The notes: a model not told the origin generated them from the sequence alone. Counted from the stretch's first letter, positions 34,174 through 43,323 are shown. The stretch: DNA of 64,000 nt from Pseudomonas bubulae (GCF_900618535.1 NZ_UYJA01000001.1:558001-622000); one strand, 5' to 3'. Made by a program: numbers and translations.

Positions 34174-35193
34174 TCAGCTCCCCTGCAACGGTTTTGCGTC
34201 CTGGAAGAAGTAATCCTTCCAGGAGTCAGGTTTATTTTTGATCGCACCCACGCGGTACAAGAACTCGGCCAGCGGATAGGTATTTTTCGGCGTTACGCTG
34301 AACTCGTACTGCGGGTTGTCGATGATTTTAAGCAACTCGGCGCGGTCGATATTGGCCTTGGTCACGCGGATATAAGTGTCAGCGGCCGCGCCCTTGTCGT
34401 TCTGGGCAAACTCGGCGGCTTCAGCCAGGGCCTCGATAAAGGCCTTGTAGGTTTTCGGGTTGTCGCTACGGAACTTCTCGGTGGCAAACAGCACCGTTGG
34501 GGAATTGGGGCCGAGCAAGTCGTAGGTGTTGAGCACCACATGCACATTTGGATTTTTTAGCGCCTGATCCTGGAACGGCGGGTTGGAAAAATGCCCGCTC
34601 AGCTCCGTACCACCTGCGATCAGCGCAGCGGTGGCATCCGGATGCGGGACGGCGATGGTGTACTTGTCCAGACGGTTGAAGTCCTTGTCGCCCCACTGTT
34701 TGGCAGCGGCGTATTGCAGGAAGCGCGACTGCACTGAAACGCCCACGGCCGGTACCGCGATACGGTCTTTTTCGGTGAAGTCGGCGATGGTTTTGACCTG
34801 CGGGTTATTGCTCAGCAGGTAGTACGGGAAGTTGCCCAGCGAGGCCACGGCCTTGACGTTCTGCCTGCCATGAGTGCGGTCCCAGATGGTTAACAGCGGG
34901 CCGACTCCGGCCCCGGCAATATCGATGGAGCCGGACAACAAGGCATCATTGACTGCCGCGCCACCTGACAACTGAGTCCAGTCGACCTTGATATCGATGC
35001 CCTCCTCCTTACCGTGCTTCTCGATCAGGTTTTGATCGCGCACCACGTTGAGCAACAGGTAAACAATGCCGAACTGCTCGGCGATACGGATTTCGCCTTC
35101 GGCATGGGCGACGTTCGGTGCCACAAGGCTGCCGGCAAGCAGACTAAGGCTCAGGCCCAGACTTGCGGCCACGGTTTTGATGGATGCGGGCAT
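34174..35193 (-). CDS. Sulfonate/sulfate-ester-type ABC periplasmic binding protein
   Basis: 339 residues with a signal peptide ending near VAHA (about residue 31) and an AAGGAG Shine-Dalgarno. It belongs to the SsuA/TauA/AtsR-like NMT1 fold: IRIAEQFGIVYLLLNVVRDQ, WTQLSGGAAVNDALLSGSIDIAGAGVGPLLTIWD and TELSGHFSNPPFQDQAL. It differs clearly from the orphan TauA-like protein at 10.2 kb. Ligand likely an organosulfur compound, given the dioxygenase upstream. Confidence 0.85.
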   Translation of the reverse strand: MPASIKTVAASLGLSLSLLAGSLVAPNVAHAEGEIRIAEQFGIVYLLLNVVRDQNLIEKHGKEEGIDIKVDWTQLSGGAAVNDALLSGSIDIAGAGVGPLLTIWDRTHGRQNVKAVASLGNFPYYLLSNNPQVKTIADFTEKDRIAVPAVGVSVQSRFLQYAAAKQWGDKDFNRLDKYTIAVPHPDATAALIAGGTELSGHFSNPPFQDQALKNPNVHVVLNTYDLLGPNSPTVLFATEKFRSDNPKTYKAFIEALAEAAEFAQNDKGAAADTYIRVTKANIDRAELLKIIDNPQYEFSVTPKNTYPLAEFLYRVGAIKNKPDSWKDYFFQDAKPLQGS

Positions 35194-35218
35194 GGCAATG
35201 CTCCTTGAAATGAGTCAA

Positions 35219-36115
35219 TCAGAAAGGCGCGTTGCCCTGGATGGTGGTGCGATACAGCTTGCGGCGCAGATGGCTTGGGCATCCGGCGGCGAGATGGATC
35301 AGCGAACGGTTGTCCCAGAACACCAGGTCATGGGGCTGCCACTGATGGCGATAGATGTTCTGCTCCTGCACGCTATGGGCGTAAAGCTCGGCCAGTAACT
35401 GCCGGCTCTCGTCCTCGGGCAGGCCGACAATGCGAGTGGTAAAGCCCTCACTGACAAACAGCGCCTTGCGGCCGTTTTCCGGATGGGTACGCACCACTGG
35501 ATGCACCACCTCGTTCACCTGTGCCAGTTGCTCCGGGGTCAGGGTCGGACGCCAGTTACCCTCGAATTTGCTTTCGCTGTAGCGCGCCGTATAGGAATGT
35601 GCAGCCGAACGCCCTTCAACCGCCTTGCGCAAGGCCTGAGGCAGGCCATCCCAGGCCTTGTGCATATCGGCGAACAGAGTGTCGCCGCCCTCGGCAGGCA
35701 GCTCCTGGGCATGCAGCATCGAGCCCAGGCTTGGCAGCTCTTTATAGGACAGGTCCGAATGCCAGAACTTGCCTGCATCGCCCAGACCAATGGACTGGCC
35801 GTTTTCGATGATGTTGGAGACGATAAGGATTTCCGGGTGACCGGTCAGCAGAAATTGCTTGAGCACATGGATCTGCAAGATGCCGAAGCGACGGCTGAAG
35901 TCGATCTGTTGCTGCGGGGTAATGCACTGATCACGAAACACCACCACGTGATGCTGCAGATGAGCACGATGGATACGCGCAAAGTCCTGGTCATTGACCG
36001 GCAAAGCCAGATCCAGACCCATGATTTCGGCACCCACGGCGCCGCTGAAAGGAAGGATTTCAAAGGCTTGAGGCGCGATGCTCGCGGCAATCCCAGAGGC
36101 AGACGGTGCAGACAT
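35219..36115 (-). CDS. TauD/TfdA-family Fe(II)/2-oxoglutarate dioxygenase
   Basis: 298 residues. The Fe(II) triad is visible as His-x-Asp in KFWHSDLSYKELP and the distal His in NRSLIHLAAG; the 2-oxoglutarate Arg follows in RRKLYRTTIQG. TauD-type enzymes hydroxylate sulfonates or sulfate esters and release sulfite or sulfate. It is first in the minus-strand series with a matching ABC importer, so uptake and desulfonation are linked. The sequence is not close enough to classical TauD to fix taurine as substrate. Sulfur-starvation (CysB/Cbl-type) control is expected but no site was identified. Confidence 0.87.
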   Translation of the reverse strand: MSAPSASGIAASIAPQAFEILPFSGAVGAEIMGLDLALPVNDQDFARIHRAHLQHHVVVFRDQCITPQQQIDFSRRFGILQIHVLKQFLLTGHPEILIVSNIIENGQSIGLGDAGKFWHSDLSYKELPSLGSMLHAQELPAEGGDTLFADMHKAWDGLPQALRKAVEGRSAAHSYTARYSESKFEGNWRPTLTPEQLAQVNEVVHPVVRTHPENGRKALFVSEGFTTRIVGLPEDESRQLLAELYAHSVQEQNIYRHQWQPHDLVFWDNRSLIHLAAGCPSHLRRKLYRTTIQGNAPF

Positions 36116-36380
36116 AAATCACTCCCACGCAGGGCACGCCCAATGGCGCGCAGATCGATCAGAAACTCACGGTGGACCCGTGCTGGTTCATTTCGTGCGG
36201 CGCGTCGATTGGTCGACCTGTACGCAGGGGTATGACTTTATAGATATAAGAAATTAAATTTAAATACTTTTATTGCATAAGCATATGAGCGCTTGCCCGG
36301 CTTTTTTCCGCCGCGCTATTAAAGAGCCAGCGCAACCTGCCGATGTCCTGTAGGACAACGAGTCTAAAGGACGCATCGAC

Positions 36381-36818
36381 ATGGTTGGCAGCATCAATCC
36401 CCTGGCATCGAGCCTGAATATTCAGAGCACCCCCGCCGCCACGGCCAGCAAGGCCACGGACAGCACAGCCGTGAGTGATGCCGGCGCGACGGCCACCGAG
36501 CAGGTCAAGCCACGGGCGGCCCGAGACGCTAATGCGGCGCCTGCGGCTGACAGTGATGACGACAGTTCGGACACGGTCAAGCAGCTGAAAAAACAGATCG
36601 CACAGCTGCAAAAGCAGCTTCAGCAGCAGATGCAGGCCCTGCAAAGCATCCAGGCCAGCGACCAGAACGAAGCCAGTAAAGCCGCCGCCGTGGCCGGAGC
36701 CCAGGCCCAGGTGACTGCGACAGCAGCAGCGCTGCAGGCGGCGACGGCAGCCTTGCTGCAAGCATTGACGGCCCAGGGCAGTGGCAGTTCGGGGTCGATG
36801 GTCAGCACATCGGCCTGA
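36381..36818 (+). CDS. Small FlxA-like coiled-coil protein
   Basis: 145 residues of low complexity. It begins MVGSINPLASSLNIQSTPAA, then an Ala/Thr/Asp-rich linker (acidic run around 57-62), a coiled coil of about 30 residues (KQLKKQIAQLQKQLQQQMQA, about 68-90), then Ala/Gln-rich helix and a Gly/Ser tail. It resembles the FlxA-like family of Pseudomonas hypothetical proteins; function unknown. AAAGGACG lies before the ATG. Its frame stays open for 53 more codons after the TGA stop. Confidence 0.6.
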   Translation: MVGSINPLASSLNIQSTPAATASKATDSTAVSDAGATATEQVKPRAARDANAAPAADSDDDSSDTVKQLKKQIAQLQKQLQQQMQALQSIQASDQNEASKAAAVAGAQAQVTATAAALQAATAALLQALTAQGSGSSGSMVSTSA

Positions 36819-37036
36819 CAATCCCCCGTAGCTGCTGCCGAAGGGGTACGAACCAGCAGTGAAAAATATACCCTTTTACCTTTCCTGCACCTGTTGGACC
36901 TGGGCCTGTCCATGATCTACAACGGGGTGAAGCCCGATGAAGACAAACTTGAAGACAAGCCCTCACAACACTCCTTCTGAATTCTGGCGGTCACCCATAT
37001 AGCGCCGCAGGCATCATGCACGCCATCAAAACCTTT

Positions 37037-37048
37037 AATGGATCCACT
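37037..37048. promoter_or_regulatory. VanR-like operator 1
   Basis: AATGGATCCACT with palindromic core TGGATCCA. The VanR operator described in Caulobacter is ATTGGATCCAAT. The nearest regulated gene is vanA, 149 bp downstream. Confidence 0.6.
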
Positions 37049-37073
37049 ATCAGCAACCACCTTTGCATTTTGT

Positions 37074-37088
37074 GTTCGGTAATCGCCA
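37074..37088 (+). promoter_or_regulatory. PcaR-like (IclR-type) box upstream of vanA
   Basis: GTTCGGTAATCGCCA matches the P. putida PcaR box GTTCGATAATCGCAC at 12 of 15 positions. Confidence 0.35.
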
Positions 37089-37153
37089 AAAACCCTATTA
37101 AAACCCGATATTACTCCAGAGCAAAATTGACTTGAAAGATCCCTATACCGCCT

Positions 37154-37165
37154 AATGGATCCATA
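37154..37165. promoter_or_regulatory. VanR-like operator 2, overlapping the vanA promoter
   Basis: AATGGATCCATA with core TGGATCCA, 32 bp before the vanA ATG and overlapping the probable -10. It fits repression by VanR relieved by vanillate. Confidence 0.65.
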
Positions 37166-37196
37166 AGAGCAATAACACCTGATCTGGAGATTGGTC

Positions 37197-38255
37197 ATGT
37201 ACCCAAAAAACACCTGGTATGTCGCATGCACCCCCGATGAAATCACCGACAAGCCTTTAGGCCGGCAGATTTGCGGCGAGAAAATGGTTTTTTATCGCGG
37301 CCATGAAAACAAGGTCGCCGCTGTCGAGAACTTTTGTCCGCACCGCGGCGCCCCTCTGTCATTGGGCTATGTCGAAAACGGCAACCTGGTGTGCGGCTAT
37401 CACGGCCTGGTCATGGGCTGCGACGGCAAAACCGTCGAGATGCCCGGACAACGGGTACGCGGTTTCCCGTGCAACAAAACCTATGCCGTAGTCGAACGCT
37501 ACGGCTTTATCTGGGTATGGCCCGGTGATCAGGATCAAGCCGATCCTGCATTGATCCACCACCTGGAGTGGGCGGTGAGCGATGAATGGGCCTATGGCGG
37601 CGGCTTGTTTCATATCGGCTGCGACTATCGCCTGATGATCGACAACCTGATGGACCTGACCCACGAAACCTACGTACACGCCTCCAGCATTGGCCAGAAG
37701 GAAATCGACGAAGTCGCACCGAACACCACGGTTGAAGGCAACGAAGTCATCACGGCGCGGCACATGGAAAACATCATGGCTCCGCCGTTCTGGCGCATGG
37801 CATTGCGCGGCAATAATCTGGCTGACGATGTGCCGGTAGACCGCTGGCAGATATGCCGCTTTTCTGCACCCAGCCACGTCCTGATCGAAGTCGGGGTCGC
37901 TCACGCGGGCAAAGGCGGCTATCACGCAGCTCCCGAGTTCAAGGCATCGAGCATCGTGGTCGACTTCATCACCCCCGAAACAGACACCTCGATCTGGTAC
38001 TTCTGGGGGATGGCACGCAACTTCAACCCGCAGGATCATGCGCTTACCGCGACCATCCGCGAGGGCCAGGGCAAAATCTTCAGCGAAGACCTGGAGATGC
38101 TCGAACAACAGCAACAAAACCTGCTGGACCACCCGCAACGCGCACTGCTCAAGCTCAATATCGACTCGGGTGGCGTGCAGTCACGCCGCGTCCTGGACCG
38201 CATCATCGCCAGCGAACGCACGCCCGAATCACAACTGATCGCCACTGCGCAGTAA
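37197..38255 (+). CDS. vanA: Vanillate O-demethylase oxygenase subunit VanA
   Basis: 352 residues from ATG 37197 (GGAG 8 nt upstream, N-terminus MYPKNTWYVACTPDEI as in VanA); a TTG two codons earlier is unlikely. Rieske [2Fe-2S] motif CPHRGAPLS...CGYHG; mononuclear Fe(II) site in NLMDLTHETYVHASSIG. With VanB it demethylates vanillate to protocatechuate and formaldehyde using NADH and O2. Probably co-transcribed with vanB (64-bp gap) under VanR control. Confidence 0.95.
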   Translation: MYPKNTWYVACTPDEITDKPLGRQICGEKMVFYRGHENKVAAVENFCPHRGAPLSLGYVENGNLVCGYHGLVMGCDGKTVEMPGQRVRGFPCNKTYAVVERYGFIWVWPGDQDQADPALIHHLEWAVSDEWAYGGGLFHIGCDYRLMIDNLMDLTHETYVHASSIGQKEIDEVAPNTTVEGNEVITARHMENIMAPPFWRMALRGNNLADDVPVDRWQICRFSAPSHVLIEVGVAHAGKGGYHAAPEFKASSIVVDFITPETDTSIWYFWGMARNFNPQDHALTATIREGQGKIFSEDLEMLEQQQQNLLDHPQRALLKLNIDSGGVQSRRVLDRIIASERTPESQLIATAQ

Positions 38256-38319
38256 TTTCCGCACGGGGGCGAGCACACTTGGGCCAGCCCCCTCAATGGC
38301 AACGCTTTGAGGAAGCAGC

Positions 38320-39270
38320 ATGATTGATGTGGTGGTGGTATCTCGCAACAACGAAGCGCAGGGCATTTGCACCTATGAATTGGCCAGCACCGATGGCAGC
38401 GCCCTGCCCGCTTTCAGTGCAGGCTCGCACATTGATGTGCACCTGCCCGGCGGACTGATTCGCCAATACTCCCTGTGTAACCATCCTGACGAACAGCATC
38501 GCTACCTGATCGGCGTGCTCAAGGATCCAGCCTCACGGGGCGGCTCGCAAAGCCTGCATGAACAGATCAATAGTGGCGATTGCCTGCGCATCAGTGAACC
38601 GCGCAACCTGTTTCCGCTGGCCCACGAAGCCCGGCGCAGTTTGCTGTTTGCAGGGGGCATAGGGATCACCCCGATTTTGTGCATGGCGGAGCGTCTGGCC
38701 CACAACGGCGCAGATTTCGAACTGCATTACTGCGCACGGTCCGGCGAGCGAGCGGCCTTTGTCGAACGCCTGCGCAACTCGTCTTTTGCTGACCGGGTGT
38801 TTATGCACTTCGACGAGCAGCCTGAGACCGCCATGAATGCAGCCCAGGTACTGGCCAACCCGCAGCCCGGCACCCATTTGTACGTGTGCGGCCCCGGTGG
38901 TTTCATGCAACATGTTCTCGACAGTGCGCGCGCCCAGGATTGGCAGGAGCACGCCCTGCACCGGGAGTACTTCGCCGCCGCCCCGATTGACAGCAGCAAC
39001 GATGGCAGCTTTTCGGTCAAGGTGGGCAGCACCGGTCAGGTCTTCGATATACCGGCGGACAAAACCGTGGTCCAGGTCCTGGAAAGTCATGGCATCGATA
39101 TACCCATGTCGTGCGAGCAAGGGGTGTGCGGCACGTGCCTGACTCGCGTGCTGGAAGGCGTTCCGGATCATCGCGACATGTACCTTACCGAAGATGAGCA
39201 AGCCTGCAACGATCAGTTCACTCCGTGCTGTTCGCGCTCGAAATCGCCCCTGCTGGTGCTGGATATCTAA
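38320..39270 (+). CDS. vanB: Vanillate O-demethylase reductase subunit VanB
   Basis: 316 residues, phthalate dioxygenase reductase type: an FMN domain (RQYSLCNHPDEQHRYLIGVLKDPASRGGS), an NAD domain (LLFAGGIGITPILCMAERL; HLYVCGPGGFM) and a C-terminal plant-type [2Fe-2S] domain with CEQGVCGTC and a final Cys in DQFTPCC. It passes NADH electrons to the VanA Rieske centre. GAGGAAGC precedes the ATG. Confidence 0.94.
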   Translation: MIDVVVVSRNNEAQGICTYELASTDGSALPAFSAGSHIDVHLPGGLIRQYSLCNHPDEQHRYLIGVLKDPASRGGSQSLHEQINSGDCLRISEPRNLFPLAHEARRSLLFAGGIGITPILCMAERLAHNGADFELHYCARSGERAAFVERLRNSSFADRVFMHFDEQPETAMNAAQVLANPQPGTHLYVCGPGGFMQHVLDSARAQDWQEHALHREYFAAAPIDSSNDGSFSVKVGSTGQVFDIPADKTVVQVLESHGIDIPMSCEQGVCGTCLTRVLEGVPDHRDMYLTEDEQACNDQFTPCCSRSKSPLLVLDI

Positions 39271-39273
39271 GCG

Positions 39274-39987
39274 TCAATCGGAGCGGTGGATCACTTTCAT
39301 CCGCTCATTGGCGGTGGCCGAACCGAAGATTTCGGCATAACGCAACGTCGCGTTGGCGTGCTCGCGCATGATGGCTTCGGCGCGAGCGCCCTGACGACTG
39401 ACCAGCGCATCGAACACCGAATGATGCTGCATATGGGCATAGTTGAAGCGACGGTATTCACGGACCATGTCTTTGCGATCAACCGCCAGCGCCGTCACTG
39501 ATGCAAACGGCAAATGATCATTGCGTGCCAGGGCATCGGCTATGGCCGGGTTGTGACTGCCCTCAACGATAACCTGATGAAAACGCATATTGAGGTCGTG
39601 ATAGATCTCAAGATCGTCCTCGGTGACGAAGCCTTTATCGAACAGCTCATCCCCCTGCAGCAGGCACAACTCCAGGGCGGCCCGCGCATCTCCCGACAGC
39701 CCGCGCTCAGCCGTCAAACGTGCCGCCAGACCTTCAAGCACCCCGCGTACCTCCACCGCACCGGCGATATCATTGGCACTGACCGAACGCACCTGAAAAC
39801 CGCGCCCGCCGAAACGCACCAGCAAGCCTTCCTGCTCAAGCGTGCGAAAGGCCATGCGTACCGGCATGCGGGAGACGCCGAACAACTCGGCAGTGGGAAT
39901 TTCCATGAGGCGTTCGCCAGCGGCAAGCTCGCCTGAGGCAATCATCTTGCGCAGTGCAATCAGCACCAATTGACCGGGTTTGCTCAT
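39274..39987 (-). CDS. vanR: GntR/FadR-family repressor VanR
   Basis: 237 residues from ATG 39987 (MSKPGQLVLIALRKMI); an ATG 14 codons upstream gives an unlikely N-terminus, and the start is not certain. GntR winged HTH (about 10-72) with SGELAAGERLMEIPTAELFGVSRMPVRMAFRTLEQEGLLV and a FadR-type FCD ligand domain with metal-binding histidines (HDLNMRFHQVIVEGSHNPAI; HMQHHSVFDAL). It is convergent with vanAB, only 3 bp from the vanB stop. It probably represses vanAB via the TGGATCCA sites until vanillate binds. Confidence 0.85.
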   Translation of the reverse strand: MSKPGQLVLIALRKMIASGELAAGERLMEIPTAELFGVSRMPVRMAFRTLEQEGLLVRFGGRGFQVRSVSANDIAGAVEVRGVLEGLAARLTAERGLSGDARAALELCLLQGDELFDKGFVTEDDLEIYHDLNMRFHQVIVEGSHNPAIADALARNDHLPFASVTALAVDRKDMVREYRRFNYAHMQHHSVFDALVSRQGARAEAIMREHANATLRYAEIFGSATANERMKVIHRSD

Positions 39988-40080
39988 CCAGGCAGCATCC
40001 AGAAAACATGAGCGGCCATAGTAACGCATGAGCAGCTATAGAGATTGAGCGGCGCACAAATCGGCCCTGGCGAGCACGCC

Positions 40081-40174
40081 ATCGCAGGCAAGCCCGCTCC
40101 CACAGGCAGTGCGCCGCTCTCAAAACCTACTGCCTGGCACACCTCATTGTGGGAGCGGGCTTGCTCGCGAGGGC
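40081..40174. repeat. Inverted pair of REP elements
   Basis: GCAAGCCCGCTCCCAC and GTGGGAGCGGGCTTGCTCGC in opposite orientation, between the vanR start and the porin stop. Confidence 0.8.
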
Positions 40175-40223
40175 ATCGACGCAATTCGGCAGACATTCCG
40201 AGCTGCCTGCATCGCAGCCCCCC

Positions 40224-41450
40224 CTACATCGACAACGGATAACTCACGATCACACGGGTCTGGTCGAAGTCGCTGTTGAAGCTGCGACGGTTGGTGGCGT
40301 TGTTGACGCGCAAGCTGAGGTTCTTCAGCGTGCCGCTCTGGACTGTATAGCCAACCTCGGTATCGCGCTCCCACTCCTTGCCGTTAGCCCCCTGTTTGGT
40401 GGTGGCGTTGTCGCCATGACCATAGCGAACCATCGCCAGCAACCCGGGCACCCCGAGCGCGGCAAAGTTGTAGTCGTAACGCGCTTGCCAGGAGCGCTCG
40501 TCGGCATTGCTGAAGTTGCCGTTGAACATGTCGTTGCCTAGCGTGCGCCCGCTACTGCCGTACACCGACATCCAGCCGCTATCCCCGCTGCCCCTCTGCA
40601 ACCCCAGGTACAACGTGTGTCCGCCCGTAGCCGCCGAGAACAATCCGTACGCTGTGCGACTGCTGACCCGACCGATACGCGCGCTGCCATCGTCCTTATC
40701 AATGAAGTACCCCAGATTGGCGCCCAGCACCCAGTCACCCACCGGCTGTTTGTGCAGCAGATTGAAATAGCTCTGCTGATAAATATCCGCCAACTGCGAA
40801 TGCCACGCCCCCACCTGGGTACGCTGTTCATTGAAACGGTACTCAGCCCCCGCGTAGTTGAATCGGTCCGAGGTCACACCCGGCGCAGCCCACGCCGCGA
40901 GATCCTGCATGTCCGAAGAATTGCGCAAACTCACGGCCCGGTATTGCCCTGCCTGCAGCCCCAGGCCTTCAATCTCCCTGGACACCAGCATGGCGCCACG
41001 GAAGGTCTGCGGCAGCAGTCGCCCATCGTCGTAACGCAACACCGGAACATCCGGCAGCAGTTCGCCAACCTTCATTTCCGTTTGCGAAAAACGCGCCTTG
41101 GCCGCCAGCCCTGCCCGGCCAAAGTTATCGGCCGCGCGACCATCGCTGTTCACCGGCAGCAGTTCTGAACCCCTGGCCACGCGACTGCTGTCGAGCTTGA
41201 TCCCAAGCATGGCAATCCCTTCCAGGCCAAAACCCACAGGCCCTGGGGTGTAACCGGAGCTGAATTTCAGGATAAAGCCCTGCGCCCATTCATCCACCTT
41301 GCTTTTGCCTGCGCTATGGTCACGAAAATCTCGATTGAAGTAGTAGTTGCGCAACATCAAATCTGCTTTCGCACCGTCAAAAAAACCTTCACCCTCGGCC
41401 ATTGCCGAGGCACAAACAGACAACGACAGCACACCTGTAAGCATCTTCAT
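40224..41450 (-). CDS. OprD-family outer-membrane porin (OpdK-like), probable vanillate/aromatic acid channel
   Basis: 408 residues from ATG 41450, which gives a clean signal peptide (MKMLTGVLSLSVCASAMA, then EGEGFF); a longer frame to 41630 adds 60 non-signal residues. OprD landmarks: LMLRNYYFNRDF, WAQGFILKFSSGYTPGPVGFGLEG, GSELLPVNSDGRAADNFGR, RLLPQTFRGAMLVS, and the terminal strand TRVIVSYPLSM. OccK-subfamily porins take up aromatic acids; the position beside vanR and an aromatic-acid MFS carrier supports vanillate. Confidence 0.85.
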   Translation of the reverse strand: MKMLTGVLSLSVCASAMAEGEGFFDGAKADLMLRNYYFNRDFRDHSAGKSKVDEWAQGFILKFSSGYTPGPVGFGLEGIAMLGIKLDSSRVARGSELLPVNSDGRAADNFGRAGLAAKARFSQTEMKVGELLPDVPVLRYDDGRLLPQTFRGAMLVSREIEGLGLQAGQYRAVSLRNSSDMQDLAAWAAPGVTSDRFNYAGAEYRFNEQRTQVGAWHSQLADIYQQSYFNLLHKQPVGDWVLGANLGYFIDKDDGSARIGRVSSRTAYGLFSAATGGHTLYLGLQRGSGDSGWMSVYGSSGRTLGNDMFNGNFSNADERSWQARYDYNFAALGVPGLLAMVRYGHGDNATTKQGANGKEWERDTEVGYTVQSGTLKNLSLRVNNATNRRSFNSDFDQTRVIVSYPLSM

Positions 41451-41569
41451 TATTATTGTTCTCCGAATTTTGGGCGCAGCCGCTCCCCGCAGCGGACACA
41501 GCCCGCCCAGACAGATAGATAGACATGGGAATGCGCCCGGCCAGGCCGGGCTTTGATCAGAAGGTTGAA

Positions 41570-42903
41570 TCAGGCCTGCGCCAGCGCCGGTTGGGCCTGC
41601 GAAGTAGACGGCTTGAGCAGCAGCAAGCAACCGGCCGCGATCACGAAGACGATTGCAAACACGCCATACAGGTGCAGGGGCTGCCAGCCGGCATCCAGCA
41701 GAAAACCGGCCACAATGGGCGACAGGATAGCGCCGATACGACCAATGCCGATCCCCCAGCCCACCCCCGTCGCTCGTACGGATGCGTCATACACTACTGG
41801 CGACAATGCATAGAGCCCGGCAACGCAGCCGTTGGAAAACAGCCCGATCAGCAACCCAAGCCCCAACGCGGCCATGACCGAAGACCCCGAGCCGACAAAC
41901 AGCACCAGCAAGCCCGCGGTAATCAGCATGAACAGCGACAATACCCGGGTCAGCGGCCAGCGCGATGACAAGCCGCCGATCAGCGCCGCGCCAAAGATCC
42001 CCCCAACGCTCAACAGCACGCCACCGGTAATGCCCTGTTGCGCCGAAAGCCCGGCCGAGACCAGCAGTTTTGGCGTCCAGCTCATCACAAAGTAAAAGCC
42101 GAACATTACCAGGAAGAACAACAGCCAGATCAGCAGCGTAGTGCGGCGCAAGGCAGGCGCCAGAAGTTTGCTCAGGCCGGTACTGTGACCCGCCGGATTC
42201 ACCACTGCAGCAGGCATCTGGCTCAAGACTGGCTGCCCCAGGCGCCGGGCCAGGCTATTGATACGCTGCAAGGCCGTGGCCGGGCGGCGCGCAAGCAAAA
42301 AGTCCAGCGACTCGGGCAGCCACAACAGCACCAGCGGGATCACCGCAAAGGTCACAACCCCGCCGAAAACAAACACCGAACGCCAGCCCCAATGGGTCAA
42401 CAACCAGACTGCCAGCACCCCCCCAGCGTTGCGCCCAGGGCATAGCCGGTGGATTGCAGACTCACTGCCAGGCCACGCCAGCGCTTGCTGGCATACTCGC
42501 TGGCAATCACGTTGCTGCTGGCCAGAATCCCGCCAATCCCCAGCCCCGTAAGCCCGCGCAGAAACGCCAACTGCACCGGTGTCTGGCTCAATGCCGAAAG
42601 CAGCATGCCCGTGCCGCTGACCGCCAGGCACAACAGGATCAATGGGCGTCGACCAATGCGATCCGCCCAGGGGGCGAGAAACAGTGAACCCGCCGCCATG
42701 CCAAACAACCCGGCACTGAGCAACATGCCGATCTGCGCTCCACTCAGGCCCCACTCGGCCGACACCGAAGCCGCCGTGAACGCCATCACCAGCACATCAA
42801 AGCCATCGATCATGTTCAAAACAATGCAGATCCCGATGGCGAGCCATTGAAATCGCACCATCGGACCGTTATCAACGCGAGCTTTCAGATTGATATCCAT
42901 CAT
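41570..42903 (-). pseudogene. Aromatic-acid:H+ symporter (VanK/PcaK-like MFS) interrupted by a frameshift
   Basis: Two overlapping frames encode one MFS protein of about 444 residues. Residues 1 to about 165 run from ATG 42903 (MMDINLKARVDNGPMVRFQW; PcaK-type MIDGFDVLVMAF, LAPWADRIGRRP) to GYALGATLGG. The sequence then resumes in another frame as VLAVWLLTHWGWRSVFVFGG through to KPSTSQAQPALAQA. The break is in a run of seven C at 42418-42424 (G on the coding strand); eight would restore the frame. It could be a true null mutation, slippage or a sequencing error. Context with vanR and the porin implies vanillate or protocatechuate uptake. Confidence 0.8.
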
Positions 42904-42975
42904 TGCACCTGCCTGTCGCAAGCAACCCGGGCAAGGCAAGCGCAAAACACGGCAGTACGCGCAGACATAAAGCGG

Positions 42976-42996
42976 ACAGAACTGTGACAGTTCTGT
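42976..42996. promoter_or_regulatory. Perfect inverted repeat in the MFS leader
   Basis: ACAGAACTG-TGA-CAGTTCTGT, 9-bp arms, 73 bp before the MFS start. It is either a leader hairpin or a dimeric regulator site. Confidence 0.45.
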
Positions 42997-43096
42997 GCTC
43001 TGGATAAGCCTTTCATGACGAGACCCTTTTTTGTAATTTTTATGGGCGACGGTCAGGAAGAAATCCAGCCAACGCCAGGGCGCTAGTCAACCCGTT

Positions 43097-43108
43097 AATG
43101 GATCCACA
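43097..43108. promoter_or_regulatory. VanR-like operator 3
   Basis: AATGGATCCACA with core TGGATCCA, the same motif as before vanA; 194 bp upstream of the MFS start. Confidence 0.55.
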
Positions 43109-43233
43109 GGCAATATGAGGGTTTGTCAGAATCTCAATAATTCGGTCCATCAGATACAGAAACCAACACATATAAATTGTTTTTATCTTTTGAATTCAAT
43201 GTGTTAGCGAATCAGGACCAGCTAAACTTTAGG

Positions 43234-43248
43234 GTGCGATTATCGACC
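43234..43248 (-). promoter_or_regulatory. PcaR box upstream of the aromatic-acid MFS gene
   Basis: Read on the minus strand, GGTCGATAATCGCAC matches the P. putida PcaR box GTTCGATAATCGCAC at 14 of 15 positions, in the orientation of the MFS gene. Confidence 0.55.
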
Positions 43249-43311
43249 AATCTCGTGGCCAGAAATCTTCTCTGGCCAGAAACCCATTATTACTCACTCT
43301 AAAAACCGCTT

Positions 43312-43323
43312 ATTGGATCCACT
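43312..43323. promoter_or_regulatory. VanR-like operator 4
   Basis: ATTGGATCCACT is the closest of the four to ATTGGATCCAAT. It lies 21 bp from the acd stop, so it acts on the MFS side if functional. Confidence 0.55.

Larger units (their letters stand above)
36819..37196. other. 378-bp control region upstream of vanA
   Basis: It contains two VanR-like palindromes, a PcaR-like box and the likely vanA promoter. Candidate -35 elements are TTGACT (37127) or TTGAAA (37132), with TAATGG (37153) as a -10 overlapping the second palindrome. Near 36826 part of the dispersed GTAGCTGCTG repeat is present. An in-frame stretch at 36858-36980 (ending PDEDKLEDKPSQHSF) has coding-like codons but no start signal; it may be a gene relic. 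Confidence 0.55.

Noticed and set aside
32020..38530. Other GGATCC occurrences inside the RutR-like gene and vanB
   Set aside because: They lack the TGGATCCA core and lie inside coding sequence, so they are not counted as VanR sites.
41451..41630. 60-residue extension of the first OprD-family porin
   Set aside because: It would bury the signal peptide that starts at 41450.
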